The notes: a model not told the origin generated them from the letters alone. A stretch of DNA of 64,000 nt from Rufibacter sediminis (GCF_014269285.1 NZ_JACOAF010000058.1:129269-193268); one strand, 5' to 3'. Shown: positions 1 to 9,048, counted from the first letter of the stretch. A program made the numbers and translations.

Positions 1-2197
1 ACTCGGTCAGCACCGGGATGGCATTCAGGCCGGAGCCATAGTGGTGAATCATCCGCTCCACCCGCGGCAAACCTCCCGCATACAAGAAATCCCAGTAGCG
101 TCTGGCGTTGCCGTTATACGCCCAGTGAGGCACGGTAGGCATGTAGGCCAGAATGGCGTTCAGGGTCACATCGGCTTTCTCCTCGTACCCGAAAAAGAGC
201 GACCAGATATATACTTCCTCCTGACCGGTGGAGTCCCAGGGCATTTCGCTCCCGAAAGGGTAGGGAAGGGAAGCCCAGTGAATGGCCCGCTTTTTCATTT
301 CGGCCTCCAGCAGACCGGCCATTTCACTCTTGCCCTCGGCTTTCAAATCCTTCAGGATCATGTAAAAAATGGTGCCTTCCATTTGCCCGAACTCCGCGTA
401 ATGCGGGGCCAGGCGAACCATGGCCATGGCTGTTTCATACGCGTTGCTGAGGTACCAGTTCCAGGATTGCGAAGTGACCAGTCCTTTGTGATGGCGGGCC
501 AACCGGTACAGCACCCAATGCGCCGCTGCTACGTGAGGGTAGTTGTAGGATCGACCTAAGGAATAGGCTTCTTTCTTGGGCCACAAAGACCAGACCTTCA
601 GATTGGCAGGAATCGTATAGGTCCCCGCGGGCAAAGAGTCAGGCGCGTAATAAAACAGGCTTTTGCGAACCCCGAATTTATTTGGACCTTCTGCCACCTG
701 TATGCGGCCCCAAAGCGTTTCCTCCACAAACCGCTGGAGCTTGTCTATTTCTGACTTCTTAGGCAGTACAGATTGCTTCATGATGGCCCCCAACCAACTG
801 CCGGCTCCGGCTTCATCGCTTAGACCAGCTATCCAGACCCTGTTATCCTCCAGCACCTGCTGCTTTTTCTCATTGTCGTAGCTTATGACAGAAGGGCTGC
901 GGCCAAACCGATCGCCTTCTTTTTCAAACCATTGCTTCGTGGTCAGGAAGTTGCCAAAATCCGAAACAGTTTCTTGTTCGGGCTTGATCATCTTGTAATG
1001 TACTGTTTGTACTAAGCCATCTTCGTACTGAATGGTGACCCTAGCTCTTCCCCATTTCTGACCTTTAACGGCATAGGCTTTCCAGCCGCTTTTAGTAGAG
1101 GGAGCAGCGTTGATGACCAAGGCACCTTCCGGTTCCGTTTTGATGCTCCTGACCTTGCTTTTATAGTTGATAAACAGCTTGCCGTTCACGTCCTGGGGCA
1201 AAACATAGCCTGGGATGCCAACGGCAACAGGGCGATTGTTCTGCAGTAATTTCTTTTCAAGGTTCTGCGGAGTGCCTCCCAGCACAAAGCGAACGCCATA
1301 GCTTTTTGCTTCTCCCGGTTTCAGGGTAACAGACGTAGGCTGATTCCAGGGTTCTGCTTTCTGCCATTCATTTTCTGCATAGGCTTTGCTGTGCACCATC
1401 CATTCATGAAAACCTTCAAAGGCAATTCCTCTTGGCGTAGGATCATCATTCAAGGGATTATATGCCTCAAAAGGAGAATTCCCGTAGGGGAGAACCAGTA
1501 AGGAAGAATCTTTTCCGTGCAGACGGGTAACCTGTAAGTAGCCGGCATCCTGACCAATGTAGGGATCATACAAAACGCTCTGCGCATGGGCTTTTACCAG
1601 ATCTTTCCCTTCCAGAATATTGTTGAAAATCATAGGGATGCCCAGGGCTCCTATTTCCACGGGTGTTGTGGTCCGGTTGGTCAGTTCAAACCGAAGCACC
1701 AGTTGCCCTTGCTCTACCTGCCAAAACCGTTTAATCGTGAGGGGTAGGTCAGCAGGCAAGGTATTGGCCAAATCAGCGGCGGCCAGAATAGTACCTTGTG
1801 CAGCTAAGGGTTGGACCGGCTTTCGCTGCGAAGCCGTTGAAAAGGACTTCCACGGACCTGATTGCCCCTGCCGGATTCGCAGGTTCAAATCTCCCAGGTG
1901 ATACATGCCATTGCTGCCGCGCACTTTCAACCGATCGCCTGGGGTATAATCAAACGCTGGTTCAGATTTGGGATGCAACCCCGCTACGGTTTGGGAAGCT
2001 TTTACCAATTCCACCTGAAAAGAAGGCGTTTGAAAGGAAATGGTTCCCTGTTCAACATTCAACGTGGAGGGACGTTGGGCAAGGTCTTTCCACGATTGAG
2101 CCAAAAGTGGGAGTGGCAAGGAGAGAAGCAGACACCCAAGCATTGTAAGAATGCACAGTCTTTGGGGAGCAGTAATCTTTTTAGAAGCAGACGTCAT
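1..2197 (-). CDS. Secreted DUF5695-type glycosidase-like protein, 3' end outside window
   Basis: About 732 residues are visible, reading from the ATG at 2197 down through the left edge without a stop. The N-terminus has a basic, hydrophobic signal peptide ending near LPLPLLAQS. The middle is rich in beta-strand sequence; the visible C-terminal third (SWNWYLSNAYETAM, YAEFGQMEGTIFYM, PFGSEMPWDSTGQEEVY) is aromatic-rich helical sequence as in six-hairpin (alpha/alpha)6 glycosidase-like folds. I recognise this as the DUF5695 family, which is common in polysaccharide-utilisation loci of Bacteroidota; the substrate is not established. It lies downstream of, and codirectional with, a beta-L-arabinofuranosidase, so a role in plant-polysaccharide breakdown in the periplasm or at the cell surface is inferred. 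The family assignment is from memory of its sequence style and is fairly confident; catalytic residues are not assigned. Confidence 0.72.
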   Translation of the reverse strand, partial: MTSASKKITAPQRLCILTMLGCLLLSLPLPLLAQSWKDLAQRPSTLNVEQGTISFQTPSFQVELVKASQTVAGLHPKSEPAFDYTPGDRLKVRGSNGMYHLGDLNLRIRQGQSGPWKSFSTASQRKPVQPLAAQGTILAAADLANTLPADLPLTIKRFWQVEQGQLVLRFELTNRTTTPVEIGALGIPMIFNNILEGKDLVKAHAQSVLYDPYIGQDAGYLQVTRLHGKDSSLLVLPYGNSPFEAYNPLNDDPTPRGIAFEGFHEWMVHSKAYAENEWQKAEPWNQPTSVTLKPGEAKSYGVRFVLGGTPQNLEKKLLQNNRPVAVGIPGYVLPQDVNGKLFINYKSKVRSIKTEPEGALVINAAPSTKSGWKAYAVKGQKWGRARVTIQYEDGLVQTVHYKMIKPEQETVSDFGNFLTTKQWFEKEGDRFGRSPSVISYDNEKKQQVLEDNRVWIAGLSDEAGAGSWLGAIMKQSVLPKKSEIDKLQRFVEETLWGRIQVAEGPNKFGVRKSLFYYAPDSLPAGTYTIPANLKVWSLWPKKEAYSLGRSYNYPHVAAAHWVLYRLARHHKGLVTSQSWNWYLSNAYETAMAMVRLAPHYAEFGQMEGTIFYMILKDLKAEGKSEMAGLLEAEMKKRAIHWASLPYPFGSEMPWDSTGQEEVYIWSLFFGYEEKADVTLNAILAYMPTVPHWAYNGNARRYWDFLYAGGLPRVERMIHHYGSGLNAIPVLTE

Positions 2198-2348
2198 GAT
2201 GGAGGATAACTTTGAATTTAGTGAGGAGGTGTCAGGAATGAGTTACACGCGGTACAAACTCGAATGGGTACTTCTCTTTGTGTAAAGAAAAGGTTTAAGC
2301 TGATTTGCACACAAAAGTGTCGCAAGTACAATCCGGCAAGAGTTATAG

Positions 2349-2398
2349 ACTGCTGGCGAGACCGCCGCTTCATGTGAAGCGACCGTCTCGCCAGCAGT
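2349..2398 (-). terminator. Hairpin after the GH127 gene
   Basis: Two 14-base arms (2349-2362 and 2385-2398, ACTGCTGGCGAGAC and complement) enclose a second 7-base stem (2366-2372 with 2375-2381). It begins 12 bases beyond the stop of the arabinofuranosidase gene and separates it from the DUF5695 gene. There is no clear T-run, so termination is inferred from position and stem strength. Confidence 0.6.
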
Positions 2399-2410
2399 TG
2401 GGTTTTCGGC

Positions 2411-5400
2411 CTATTTTAGCGAAACATCCAAGTAAACAGAATGACGGCCGTAGGTTTCGTAGAAGGGCTTGAACACGACCCCATCAATCGTGAACTGTAA
2501 CTGCTGGGGATCTCCTTTGATGGACTTGCTCAGGTCTTCAGCATCCAGGGTTACTTTACGCCATTCTTTTCTGGCTTCGGGTTCCTGAGCGGCAAGTAAA
2601 ATTGGTCCGTAGAACATACTGGCGATGTTTGGCTGATCCATCACAGGGTCTAAATGGAACTGGAAAGGCATTCTCATTTCAATGACATCGCCATTTTTCC
2701 ATTTCCGGTTTAGTTTCAGGTAACTACCCGGTTTGGCATCTACCTTTTGTTCTTTGCCGTTGATCTTCACAAAGAACCCTTTGGTGGCCCAGCCGGGCAC
2801 CCGCACGTTGACATCAAATTTACCCTTTCCCTTGATGGTGAGACGGGTGTTGTCTTCGTTGGGGAAATTGGTGGTCTGCTCCACCTTTACATTGCGCTCC
2901 GTCCAATCAAGGGTGGAGGGGACGAACAGATTGACATAGAGCGCCTGGTTGTCTTTGCTCTTGAAGTAAATGGAATTCTGCAGCTTGGTGCTGCTCTCTA
3001 TGGCGGTACCGTTGCAACACGTGAAGCCGGTCATATTGGGGTTGCCGAATTGTTTTGTAGACCCTGGTCTGAGCGGTACGTGATAGGTATTGGCCGGGCT
3101 GTTTTCAGCCACAGAAGCCAGAATATGGTTGTACAGCGCACGCTCGTAGTAGTCCATTAACTCACCACGTTGATCGAAGAGGAACAGGTCACTGGTTAGC
3201 TTGAGCATGTTGTAGGTGGCGCAGGTTTCGTTCTGGCCACCGGCAGCGAAGCCGTTTTCATACAGGGTACCCGGCTGAGCAACGAAACATTCGGCGTTGT
3301 TTGGGTTACGGGCCCCGGCCACTCCTCCAATGCTGTACATATAGTCATTGACCATCTTGTACCAGAAGTTATCTGCGATCTTGTAATATTCCGGATTGTT
3401 GGAGACCCGGTACATTTCCATACTTCCCACAATTTGAGGGATATGCTGGTTGGCATGCAGACCCCGGAAAAGATCTACGTTCTTGGCCAGCCCATGCGAA
3501 TGGGCTGTATCGCCGTAGAATACTCTGATGTTATCGAATAACTGGGCGGTTTGCAGGTGATTCGGTTTACTGGTAAGCCGGTACAGATGCGCCATGGACT
3601 CGTTCATGCCGCCAAACTCCCCGGCGATGTACGTGTTCCACATCTTTATCAGCGTATCAGTGGGCAATTTTGTTAAGCGGGCGTGTACCCAGTCGCCCAT
3701 GCCAGAAGCTACGGTCAATGCTTTTTTATTGCCGCTCACTTCATACACATCCATTAAGCCGGCCAGTATTTTGTGCAGGGTGTAATACGGGGCCCACACC
3801 TGGTTTTTCTGCCCGCCGTACTTGGCGCCGTTTTCCAGCATGATGAACTGATCTGGAGGATAAGCGCTGATGTATCCCACGCCCCAGTTCCAGTAATCGG
3901 TCCGGATGCCTTCATCGCTTAGGTCAGAATCGAACGTTGATTCGCCGGGACCGGGCGGCACCGCTGCCGGGTCCGCCACGTGTTTGCCTCCTGTCTGGTT
4001 CGGCTTTCCGGAGAGTTGCGATAACTCATACAGGGTATTGACCATGTCTTCCATTTTGCTGGAGAAATTGGCCTGCAGGGCCTTATCATAACCTGTACCC
4101 GCATAGGCTTGGGCAATGGCCGTGAGGTAATGCCCAGTGGCATGGCCTCTCAATTTCGTATCCTGACTGTCCCAGACTCCCAGCGGTTTGGCTCCTTCGG
4201 GTTGTTTCTGGCCAAAAGCATGGCGGAACATATAGAGAAAGGAGTTGGGGTCGGTTTTCGCTAGGGTGTTTATAAACTTGTCACGGTTTTCGGTAAACTG
4301 CGTTTCCTGGCCACGCGCATTGGATTTAAGAGAAACCTGAGCCAAATTGAAGGGCTGCAGCTTGGAGCTTGGTGTTGCCGCTTTCGAGGATTCTTTGACG
4401 GTAACAACTGCCTTGGGTTGGAAATTTGTGCCGGCCACCCGCCCGGTAATGGTATAGCGGCCGGGCTTAAGAACAGCACTATTGTCCGTGGCAGCCGGCC
4501 ACACCACCCGCACTTGCGGAGCCTTGCCTTTCATCTCATTCTTGTACGTGCCGGGTACGTAACTTGGGAGCCGGGGCAGATTGCCCACTTCGGTTTCTAC
4601 TTCCACATCAGACACCTGAACTAGATACGTATTATAGAGTTTTGCCTCAGTAGGAGAAAAACGGGGAAGATCATCCTCCACCCGCTTACCGGTGGTATTA
4701 ACCGATCCTTCATTAAGGCCTCGGCCTGTCTGGGCATTGGTATAGATGACGGCCACCTGTCTGGCGCTCAAGGGAACCCGGTAAATACGGAAATCATGGA
4801 GCAAGGCATTCAGGTTGGGATCTCCCGTGGTTAGCGATTTCCCGATATACAGCTTGGATTGCTGACCGAAAACCTCACTTAACTCTTGCGGAATATCTTT
4901 CGATTGTCCTACAAGTTTACCATTAGCATAGGTACTCATTGATTTAGCAGGAACATCAATCACAATGGCCAGGTGAGTCCATTTATTCGCTTCAATGGCC
5001 GGAGAAACCGCTCCTTTTTTGCCAGCTTTATCAGTGGTGATCAACGCCTGAAAGCCTTCCTGCGCGTTTGTGCCTACCGGAGCCGCAAAGAAATGTTTGG
5101 TGGCCTCCTTCCCGAAATCAAAAAAGCGCTGGCCGGGCTGCTTTGAACGCAAGTTTACCCAGCCTGAGATACTGATGGATTCTAAATCGGTTAGCGCTTC
5201 TCCGGGGATGGTGACAAACGCATTGTTTTCTCCTGAAAGCGACAAGACTTTGCCAAACTGATTGTCACTGACAAAGGTGGCTCCGGTACCTTGTGTTTTG
5301 GCGTGCAACGTATTGCGTGACCAATCTTTGAGATCTCCATTCAGCACATAGCGGGCAATCATTCCCGTTTCACCAATTCCATCTAATATCTGGTCTCCAT

Positions 5401-5482
5401 TCTGTGCCTGAGCGGTGTTAACCCCCTGGGCCAGAACTGCAATGAACAGGAGGGCACGCAAGAATACGTTGTACATTTTCAT
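2411..5482 (-). CDS. Secreted LamG-domain beta-L-arabinofuranosidase (GH127/DUF1680)
   Basis: 1023 residues. A signal peptide (1-26, ending TAQA) is followed by a concanavalin-like LamG domain (about 40-250), an Ig-like linker domain (about 280-365) and a GH127/GH146-type (DUF1680) catalytic domain (about 380-1015). The family's zinc-thiolate site is visible: Glu752-x-Cys754 in NETC and the Cys822-Cys823 pair in GFTCCNGT, matching the Glu/Cys and Cys-Cys ligands of characterised beta-L-arabinofuranosidases, in which one Cys is the nucleophile. It should release beta-L-arabinofuranose from plant glycans or glycoproteins. The LamG domain probably aids substrate binding. No T9SS sorting domain is seen at the C-terminus, so periplasmic or outer-surface placement is open. 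GH127 versus GH146 cannot be decided by eye. Confidence 0.88.
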   Translation of the reverse strand: MKMYNVFLRALLFIAVLAQGVNTAQAQNGDQILDGIGETGMIARYVLNGDLKDWSRNTLHAKTQGTGATFVSDNQFGKVLSLSGENNAFVTIPGEALTDLESISISGWVNLRSKQPGQRFFDFGKEATKHFFAAPVGTNAQEGFQALITTDKAGKKGAVSPAIEANKWTHLAIVIDVPAKSMSTYANGKLVGQSKDIPQELSEVFGQQSKLYIGKSLTTGDPNLNALLHDFRIYRVPLSARQVAVIYTNAQTGRGLNEGSVNTTGKRVEDDLPRFSPTEAKLYNTYLVQVSDVEVETEVGNLPRLPSYVPGTYKNEMKGKAPQVRVVWPAATDNSAVLKPGRYTITGRVAGTNFQPKAVVTVKESSKAATPSSKLQPFNLAQVSLKSNARGQETQFTENRDKFINTLAKTDPNSFLYMFRHAFGQKQPEGAKPLGVWDSQDTKLRGHATGHYLTAIAQAYAGTGYDKALQANFSSKMEDMVNTLYELSQLSGKPNQTGGKHVADPAAVPPGPGESTFDSDLSDEGIRTDYWNWGVGYISAYPPDQFIMLENGAKYGGQKNQVWAPYYTLHKILAGLMDVYEVSGNKKALTVASGMGDWVHARLTKLPTDTLIKMWNTYIAGEFGGMNESMAHLYRLTSKPNHLQTAQLFDNIRVFYGDTAHSHGLAKNVDLFRGLHANQHIPQIVGSMEMYRVSNNPEYYKIADNFWYKMVNDYMYSIGGVAGARNPNNAECFVAQPGTLYENGFAAGGQNETCATYNMLKLTSDLFLFDQRGELMDYYERALYNHILASVAENSPANTYHVPLRPGSTKQFGNPNMTGFTCCNGTAIESSTKLQNSIYFKSKDNQALYVNLFVPSTLDWTERNVKVEQTTNFPNEDNTRLTIKGKGKFDVNVRVPGWATKGFFVKINGKEQKVDAKPGSYLKLNRKWKNGDVIEMRMPFQFHLDPVMDQPNIASMFYGPILLAAQEPEARKEWRKVTLDAEDLSKSIKGDPQQLQFTIDGVVFKPFYETYGRHSVYLDVSLK

Positions 5483-6321
5483 ATTGATAAGCTATATTTT
5501 AACTGAATACTGTGCTAAGCGGAGATGAATTTGATAGGCATTGGTTTATACCTTTTGCTTCAAAGACTCATCTTAAGAGGTAGTCATTTTGTGGTTGACA
5601 GAATTGGCGATAGTTCGCCGAAAATGGCCTGAAAACCCAAAGATTGTGCTTCTGAAAACCGACTTATCCAAAACCAGTTTTCCTGGTTTGATAAGCCAGT
5701 ATAAAACTATCAAGCCTCTGGATGTATCTATAATCTTATTTTAGCTAATGATCATATAATATTAACATGTGCCCAATCCCGTCAGCGTCGTTAGGCGTGT
5801 TGCCTTTCTCCTATGGATTTAAGGTGTTCAAACGCATCATGCAAGCAGTCAGTGTTTTATCTTTATAAAAGTCGTAATTCTAAGGAGCAAGCTGAATGAA
5901 TTTCAAGTTTTCAGTTAGGTCAAAGGTGTCGTCAGCTTTATAGTTGATTTGCTGGAAAGTGTAGGAATGACCGTACCTCCGTTGTCCTTGAAGAGGCAAA
6001 TGGAGAGCTTAAGGCCTACAACGGAGTGTACCTTTCGAGGATGTGGATCTAAGGAGGGAGCGGATAAAACGCCATTTATAGCGTCCGCAATGTGCTAATG
6101 TAAGGTGGTGGATGTCTCTTTACGTCCTGCCTGCGCCATACACCTACTTGAATGAGTATGACCCTCCGCTACATTCAAGCGCTGTTAGATTACCAATGTA
6201 AAAAGATTGCCGACAAACTGAGGAGGAGCATAAGGCTTCTTGAATATTTTTGAAAAACACCTATATTGGAAGTAGACTGTATAAGGGGGGATAATGGGTG
6301 AAAGGGTTTGAAATTTTTTAG
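5483..6321. other. Gene-poor AT-rich spacer left of the cassette island
   Basis: No intact gene is seen. It holds a probable degraded coding remnant on the minus strand (5880-6097) and an imperfect inverted repeat with arms at 5972-5985 and 6018-6032 (CTCCGTTGT core) inside that remnant. Half of the dispersed palindrome core occurs near 5618-5637. Base composition shifts towards AT here relative to the flanking glycosidase gene. Confidence 0.5.
5880..6097 (-). pseudogene. Possible frameshifted gene remnant
   Basis: On the minus strand, a frame ending at the TAG at 5880-5882 encodes a natural-looking C-terminus (YTFQQINYKADDTFDL, then TENLKFIQLAP). Upstream, the sequence continues plausibly only after a change of frame near position 5980 (GLKLSICLFKDNGG). 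No start codon fits. This looks like the decayed 3' end of a gene; the family is not recognised. The case rests only on protein-like composition, so it may be chance. Confidence 0.28.
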
Positions 6322-6379
6322 TAACCTCTATTCAAAGTGCCAATAACCGGATGTACTCTTTATATATAGTAGTTAGCAC
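6322..6379 (+). repeat. attC-like imperfect inverted repeat, left boundary
   Basis: Left boxes TAAC (6322-6325), CTAT (6328-6331), AAAG (6334-6337) pair with right boxes CTTT (6358-6361), ATAG (6366-6369) and GTTA (6372-6375), with unpaired bases between. The right end reads GTTAGCAC, comparable to the GTTGTGC and GTTAGTG ends of other sites in the array. Degenerate, so only moderately supported. Confidence 0.4.
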
Positions 6380-6404
6380 TCATTTTATAAATTTTTAAAT
6401 CATA

Positions 6405-6701
6405 ATGATGAAATTACATATAAATTTTAAGCTTGTTTTACTATACATACTAATAGCTTTAGCGCTTTTCCCAATGTTGAGATACTTAATAGTATTTCAA
6501 CTTTTTGACCTACATTATTTAAAGGATAGATTTATCGTGCCTAGAATTATCTTTAGCGGGCCAGTACTAATAATATCCGGAATCATATTGTTTTCAAATT
6601 ATAAATCAAGGATAAACAAAAGCCTAGGACTGTTTTCTATATCAACTGGAACTGTTTGGCTAACTTTAATTTTTGAAGCTATCTCTGAAGAAGTTGGATA
6701 A
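6405..6701 (+). CDS. Small three-helix membrane protein (cassette gene 1)
   Basis: 98 residues, strongly hydrophobic, with probable membrane helices at about 8-28, 47-65 and 73-92. An ATGATG pair at 6405/6408 makes the start ambiguous by one codon. I do not recognise a family. The gene is very AT-rich and sits between the degenerate repeat at 6322-6379 and the clear one at 6735-6803, as expected for a cassette. No promoter of its own is evident. Confidence 0.6.
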   Translation: MMKLHINFKLVLLYILIALALFPMLRYLIVFQLFDLHYLKDRFIVPRIIFSGPVLIISGIILFSNYKSRINKSLGLFSISTGTVWLTLIFEAISEEVG

Positions 6702-6734
6702 TCAAAAAAAATAACAAACATATAAAAAACTGTG

Positions 6735-6803
6735 TGCTAACATTGTGCATAAGCCATGCTACAGCCGACGGCCTTGCACGCCTCATGCACGAGACCGTTG
6801 TGC
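6735..6803 (+). repeat. attC-like site 1
   Basis: The best-formed site. Left arm 6745-6759 (GTGCATAAGCCATGC) pairs with right arm 6776-6790 (GCACGCCTCATGCAC) at 12 of 15 positions. Outside these lie GCTAAC (6736-6741) on the left and GTTGTGC (6797-6803) on the right, in the places of the R'' and R' boxes of an attC. The centre reads AGCCGACGGCCTT. Confidence 0.6.
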
Positions 6804-6874
6804 TTAATTAAAAATATTGAAATTTATAAAAATCGTTTAAAGATCGAATCGGAAACTATATTATATAAAATCAG

Positions 6875-7192
6875 ATGATAAAGATTGAAGGTTCATATAT
6901 ACAATATGCAACGGGATATGACAAAGTCGACATTACTAATGCTGACATCGATAAAGCAATAAAGGATTTATCGACAATGGATGATGAACATGGTGGATTC
7001 TGGGTCAGTGTTTACGGAGCCGAGACCGATGAATTTGTAATTTAACTTCATAAAAGTTTGACGCTTTTCGGAAATTTTGATGATGAAGAAGATTATAAAC
7101 TAAAGCTGCCTAGTCTAGAATCATCAAAAGAATATTTTGACTTGCTTCTCGGAGGGATGACTGAAGAATTAAAAGAAAAATTAAAAAAATAA
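6875..7192 (+). pseudogene. Small gene broken by an in-frame stop (cassette gene 2)
   Basis: From the ATG at 6875 the frame reads 56 codons (start MIKIEGSYIQY) to a TAA at 7043-7045, then continues in the same frame for another 48 codons with equally natural sequence (LHKSLTLFGNF ... GGMTEELKEKLKK) to a TAA at 7190-7192. A single substitution of a sense codon (for example GAA or CAA) explains it. The intact product would be about 105 residues, acidic and soluble. Family not recognised; immunity-like small proteins have this general look, but that is a guess. The spacer after it is very short: only GTTGTGC at 7201-7207 remains of a repeat. Read-through or re-initiation is possible but less likely. 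Confidence 0.6.
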
Positions 7193-7219
7193 CTAAGTAC
7201 GTTGTGCCAAATTAGAATT

Positions 7220-7675
7220 ATGAATCTAGAATTAATTAGAAGTGATAGAACTGATGAACTAGAGCAGTTCTTGGCAAACATAGTTATAAAGCTAAAAAGC
7301 TTCTCTCAAGATTTACACAAACTCAACCCAACTGACTTTCTTCCCAGATACAACAAAGCAAGAATAGAAATTAAGAACAATACTGAAACAACTATTGAGT
7401 ACCTATTGCTGAGGGTTTTCAGGACAGGCTCTTCAATCGGGAATGACAACTTTGACACTCTGCCGATACGGACTTATAATTTAAAGCCTAAAGAGAAAGC
7501 AGAATATGAGCTGATGATATTTGATCCGTTCAACGTAGCATTCACGGAAATGGAAATATCAGTAGCAACTGAAAAGGATTGGAAAGAAAGGCAAAAGGTT
7601 GAGAATTGGCTGTCCAAAGCAGGAGAGTTTAGCTATAGAGTGAAAAAAAGCTGGATAAGAAGCCTAATAAAATAA
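7220..7675 (+). CDS. Hypothetical soluble protein (cassette gene 3)
   Basis: 151 residues from the ATG at 7220 (MNLELIRSDR). A TTG at 7202 would extend it by six codons but lies inside the repeat end GTTGTGC, so it is rejected. No signal peptide or membrane helix. The N-terminal 50 residues look helical; the rest has alternating strand sequence (IKNNTETTIEYLLLRVFRTG, then IRTYNLKPKEKAEYELMIF), reminiscent of a small beta-sandwich. No family is recognised. The next attC-like repeat starts about seven bases after the stop. Confidence 0.65.
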   Translation: MNLELIRSDRTDELEQFLANIVIKLKSFSQDLHKLNPTDFLPRYNKARIEIKNNTETTIEYLLLRVFRTGSSIGNDNFDTLPIRTYNLKPKEKAEYELMIFDPFNVAFTEMEISVATEKDWKERQKVENWLSKAGEFSYRVKKSWIRSLIK

Positions 7676-7681
7676 CCTACG

Positions 7682-7747
7682 CCTAATATTGTGTAAAAAT
7701 CATGCTCGGCCGACCGCCTTGCGCGTCGTTTATACTAGACGTTAGTG
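7682..7747 (+). repeat. attC-like site 2
   Basis: Left half CCTAATATTGTGTAAAAATC and on to ATGC (7682-7705), centre TCGGCCGACCGCCTT (7706-7720), right half GCGCGTCGTTTATAC-TAGAC (7721-7740) and end GTTAGTG (7741-7747). Inner arms 7691-7705 and 7721-7735 pair at 9 of 15 positions, but the layout and central sequence match site 1. Its right half recurs in site 3 and in the gldA-gldF insertion. Confidence 0.55.
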
Positions 7748-7852
7748 GAAATTACTAAAATAGCAGTGCAACACTGACAGGAATTTACGGGTCTCACAGA
7801 AGATAGAGTCTTGTAAAAGACTCAACAGGTCTGACAATTAAAACCAATCCAT

Positions 7853-8353
7853 ATGAAGATCCTATACCTTGCATTGATATTGACTATATCCACATTGGTT
7901 GGCTGTGACGAAAGAGATGACTGCAACCCCGAGACATTGACTACCACCTTCACCCACGGCAAGAATATTGAAAAGAAGTTTAATACAGCCAGTCGCTCCA
8001 ACTACTATACGGTTGAAGACGGAAGCAACACTGTGTTTAAATATGCGCACTCTAGGGCTGAGTGTGACAATGCTATTGATGATGAACTGGTTACAATATT
8101 CACTTTTGAGGTAAATACCGAAGCCTCCCAGTTCCGTTTCTCAGGAAAAGAGGTCAATACAACCAACTGTTATTTCAATGAGGTCGGCGGCTGGGGCAGG
8201 GGAATGTATGACATAGAGAGCGGGGTAATAGAGGGCACCAAAACATCGGACGGTAAATGGAGGGTCAAGGTATCTGTTCTGACGATACCTAATCCTAATA
8301 GGATAGGGGAGCAGCCTGAAAAAATTGAATTTGACGAAGTATTCACTGAATAA
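7853..8353 (+). CDS. Hypothetical lipoprotein (cassette gene 4)
   Basis: 166 residues. A short signal sequence ends in the lipobox LVGC, so Cys18 should be lipidated and the protein anchored to a membrane, probably the outer one. The mature part has four more Cys residues, which could form disulfides in the periplasm, and mostly beta-type sequence with a Gly-rich turn (EVGGWGRGMYDIESG). The C-terminal strand IEFDEVFTE closes the chain. No family is recognised. It follows attC-like site 2 by about 105 bases. Confidence 0.68.
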   Translation: MKILYLALILTISTLVGCDERDDCNPETLTTTFTHGKNIEKKFNTASRSNYYTVEDGSNTVFKYAHSRAECDNAIDDELVTIFTFEVNTEASQFRFSGKEVNTTNCYFNEVGGWGRGMYDIESGVIEGTKTSDGKWRVKVSVLTIPNPNRIGEQPEKIEFDEVFTE

Positions 8354-8425
8354 CATTACTGCCACAAACCACACCTATACGGCAGAGTAGCTACCGCATT
8401 GCCTAGTACATTGTGTCACTTAAAA
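8354..8425 (+). repeat. Degenerate spacer between cassette genes 4 and 5
   Basis: The spacer ends in TACATTGTGTCAC (about 8409-8421), similar to the ATTGTGY motif of the other sites, and contains CTGCC/GGCAG (8362 and 8381 regions) as a weak pair. A full attC-like fold could not be drawn by eye. Confidence 0.25.
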
Positions 8426-8445
8426 AAGTATTTTCAATTTGAACG

Positions 8446-9036
8446 ATGAAGAAGCTATACATAATCTTTCTATTTATCTCATTTAACGCACTTGCGCAAG
8501 TAGACGAAGCTCGGATTAGTAAAATACGTGGCAACACCAAAATAGACAATCAAGACAAGGCTGTGTTGAATTTAATGGAGGAGTTTTACACCCAAATGCT
8601 GCAATCAGATGCAGGAAAGTTAAGCCCAAACACTCCAGAAAAGCTCGATAACTTACTTAGAAACGGAAGAACCAGAAACAGACATTTATTGGTAATGTTC
8701 ATGGTCTACCAACAACACATAAGTCAAACTGCGGCTTCTGGTAAAAGACCAGATACGAAATTTCAAGTGGAGTTGATGACTGACCTAGCCTTTGAGTTTA
8801 AAAATATATACAATGAAGTACCCGCTATAATTTATGTCTATCAATCTGAGGCTCTAAACTCAAGCGGTCAAAATCAAGAGGCCTTAAAAATTATCGAAGA
8901 AGGGCTAACAGTATATCCAAATTCTGTTCCTTTGAAGGTCTACAAATATTTAGGCACAAAAGACGATGCGTTAAAGATTGATTTGATTGGCAATCACTCT
9001 AATCACTGGATGGTCAAGCAGTTTGCAATAAAATAA
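8446..9036 (+). CDS. Exported hypothetical protein, helical (cassette gene 5)
   Basis: 196 residues with a clear signal peptide (MKKLYIIFLFISFNALAQ). The mature protein is helix-rich (EARISKIRG, KAVLNLMEEFYTQML, QVELMTDLAFEFKNIYNE). Near the C-terminus a TPR-like pair is suggested by NEVPAIIYVYQSEALNSSGQ and QEALKIIEEGLTVYPNSVPL, which has the A-L-x-x-x-E-x-G spacing of a tetratricopeptide helix. No enzyme motif is seen. It is followed by attC-like site 3, which starts about 13 bases after the stop. Confidence 0.66.
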   Translation: MKKLYIIFLFISFNALAQVDEARISKIRGNTKIDNQDKAVLNLMEEFYTQMLQSDAGKLSPNTPEKLDNLLRNGRTRNRHLLVMFMVYQQHISQTAASGKRPDTKFQVELMTDLAFEFKNIYNEVPAIIYVYQSEALNSSGQNQEALKIIEEGLTVYPNSVPLKVYKYLGTKDDALKIDLIGNHSNHWMVKQFAIK

Positions 9037-9048
9037 AGGCACACGACA

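Noticed and set aside
5972-6032. Inverted repeat with CTCCGTTGT core as a further attC-like site
   Set aside because: It lacks the outer TAAC/GTTR boxes and the conserved centre of the other sites, and overlaps the coding remnant.
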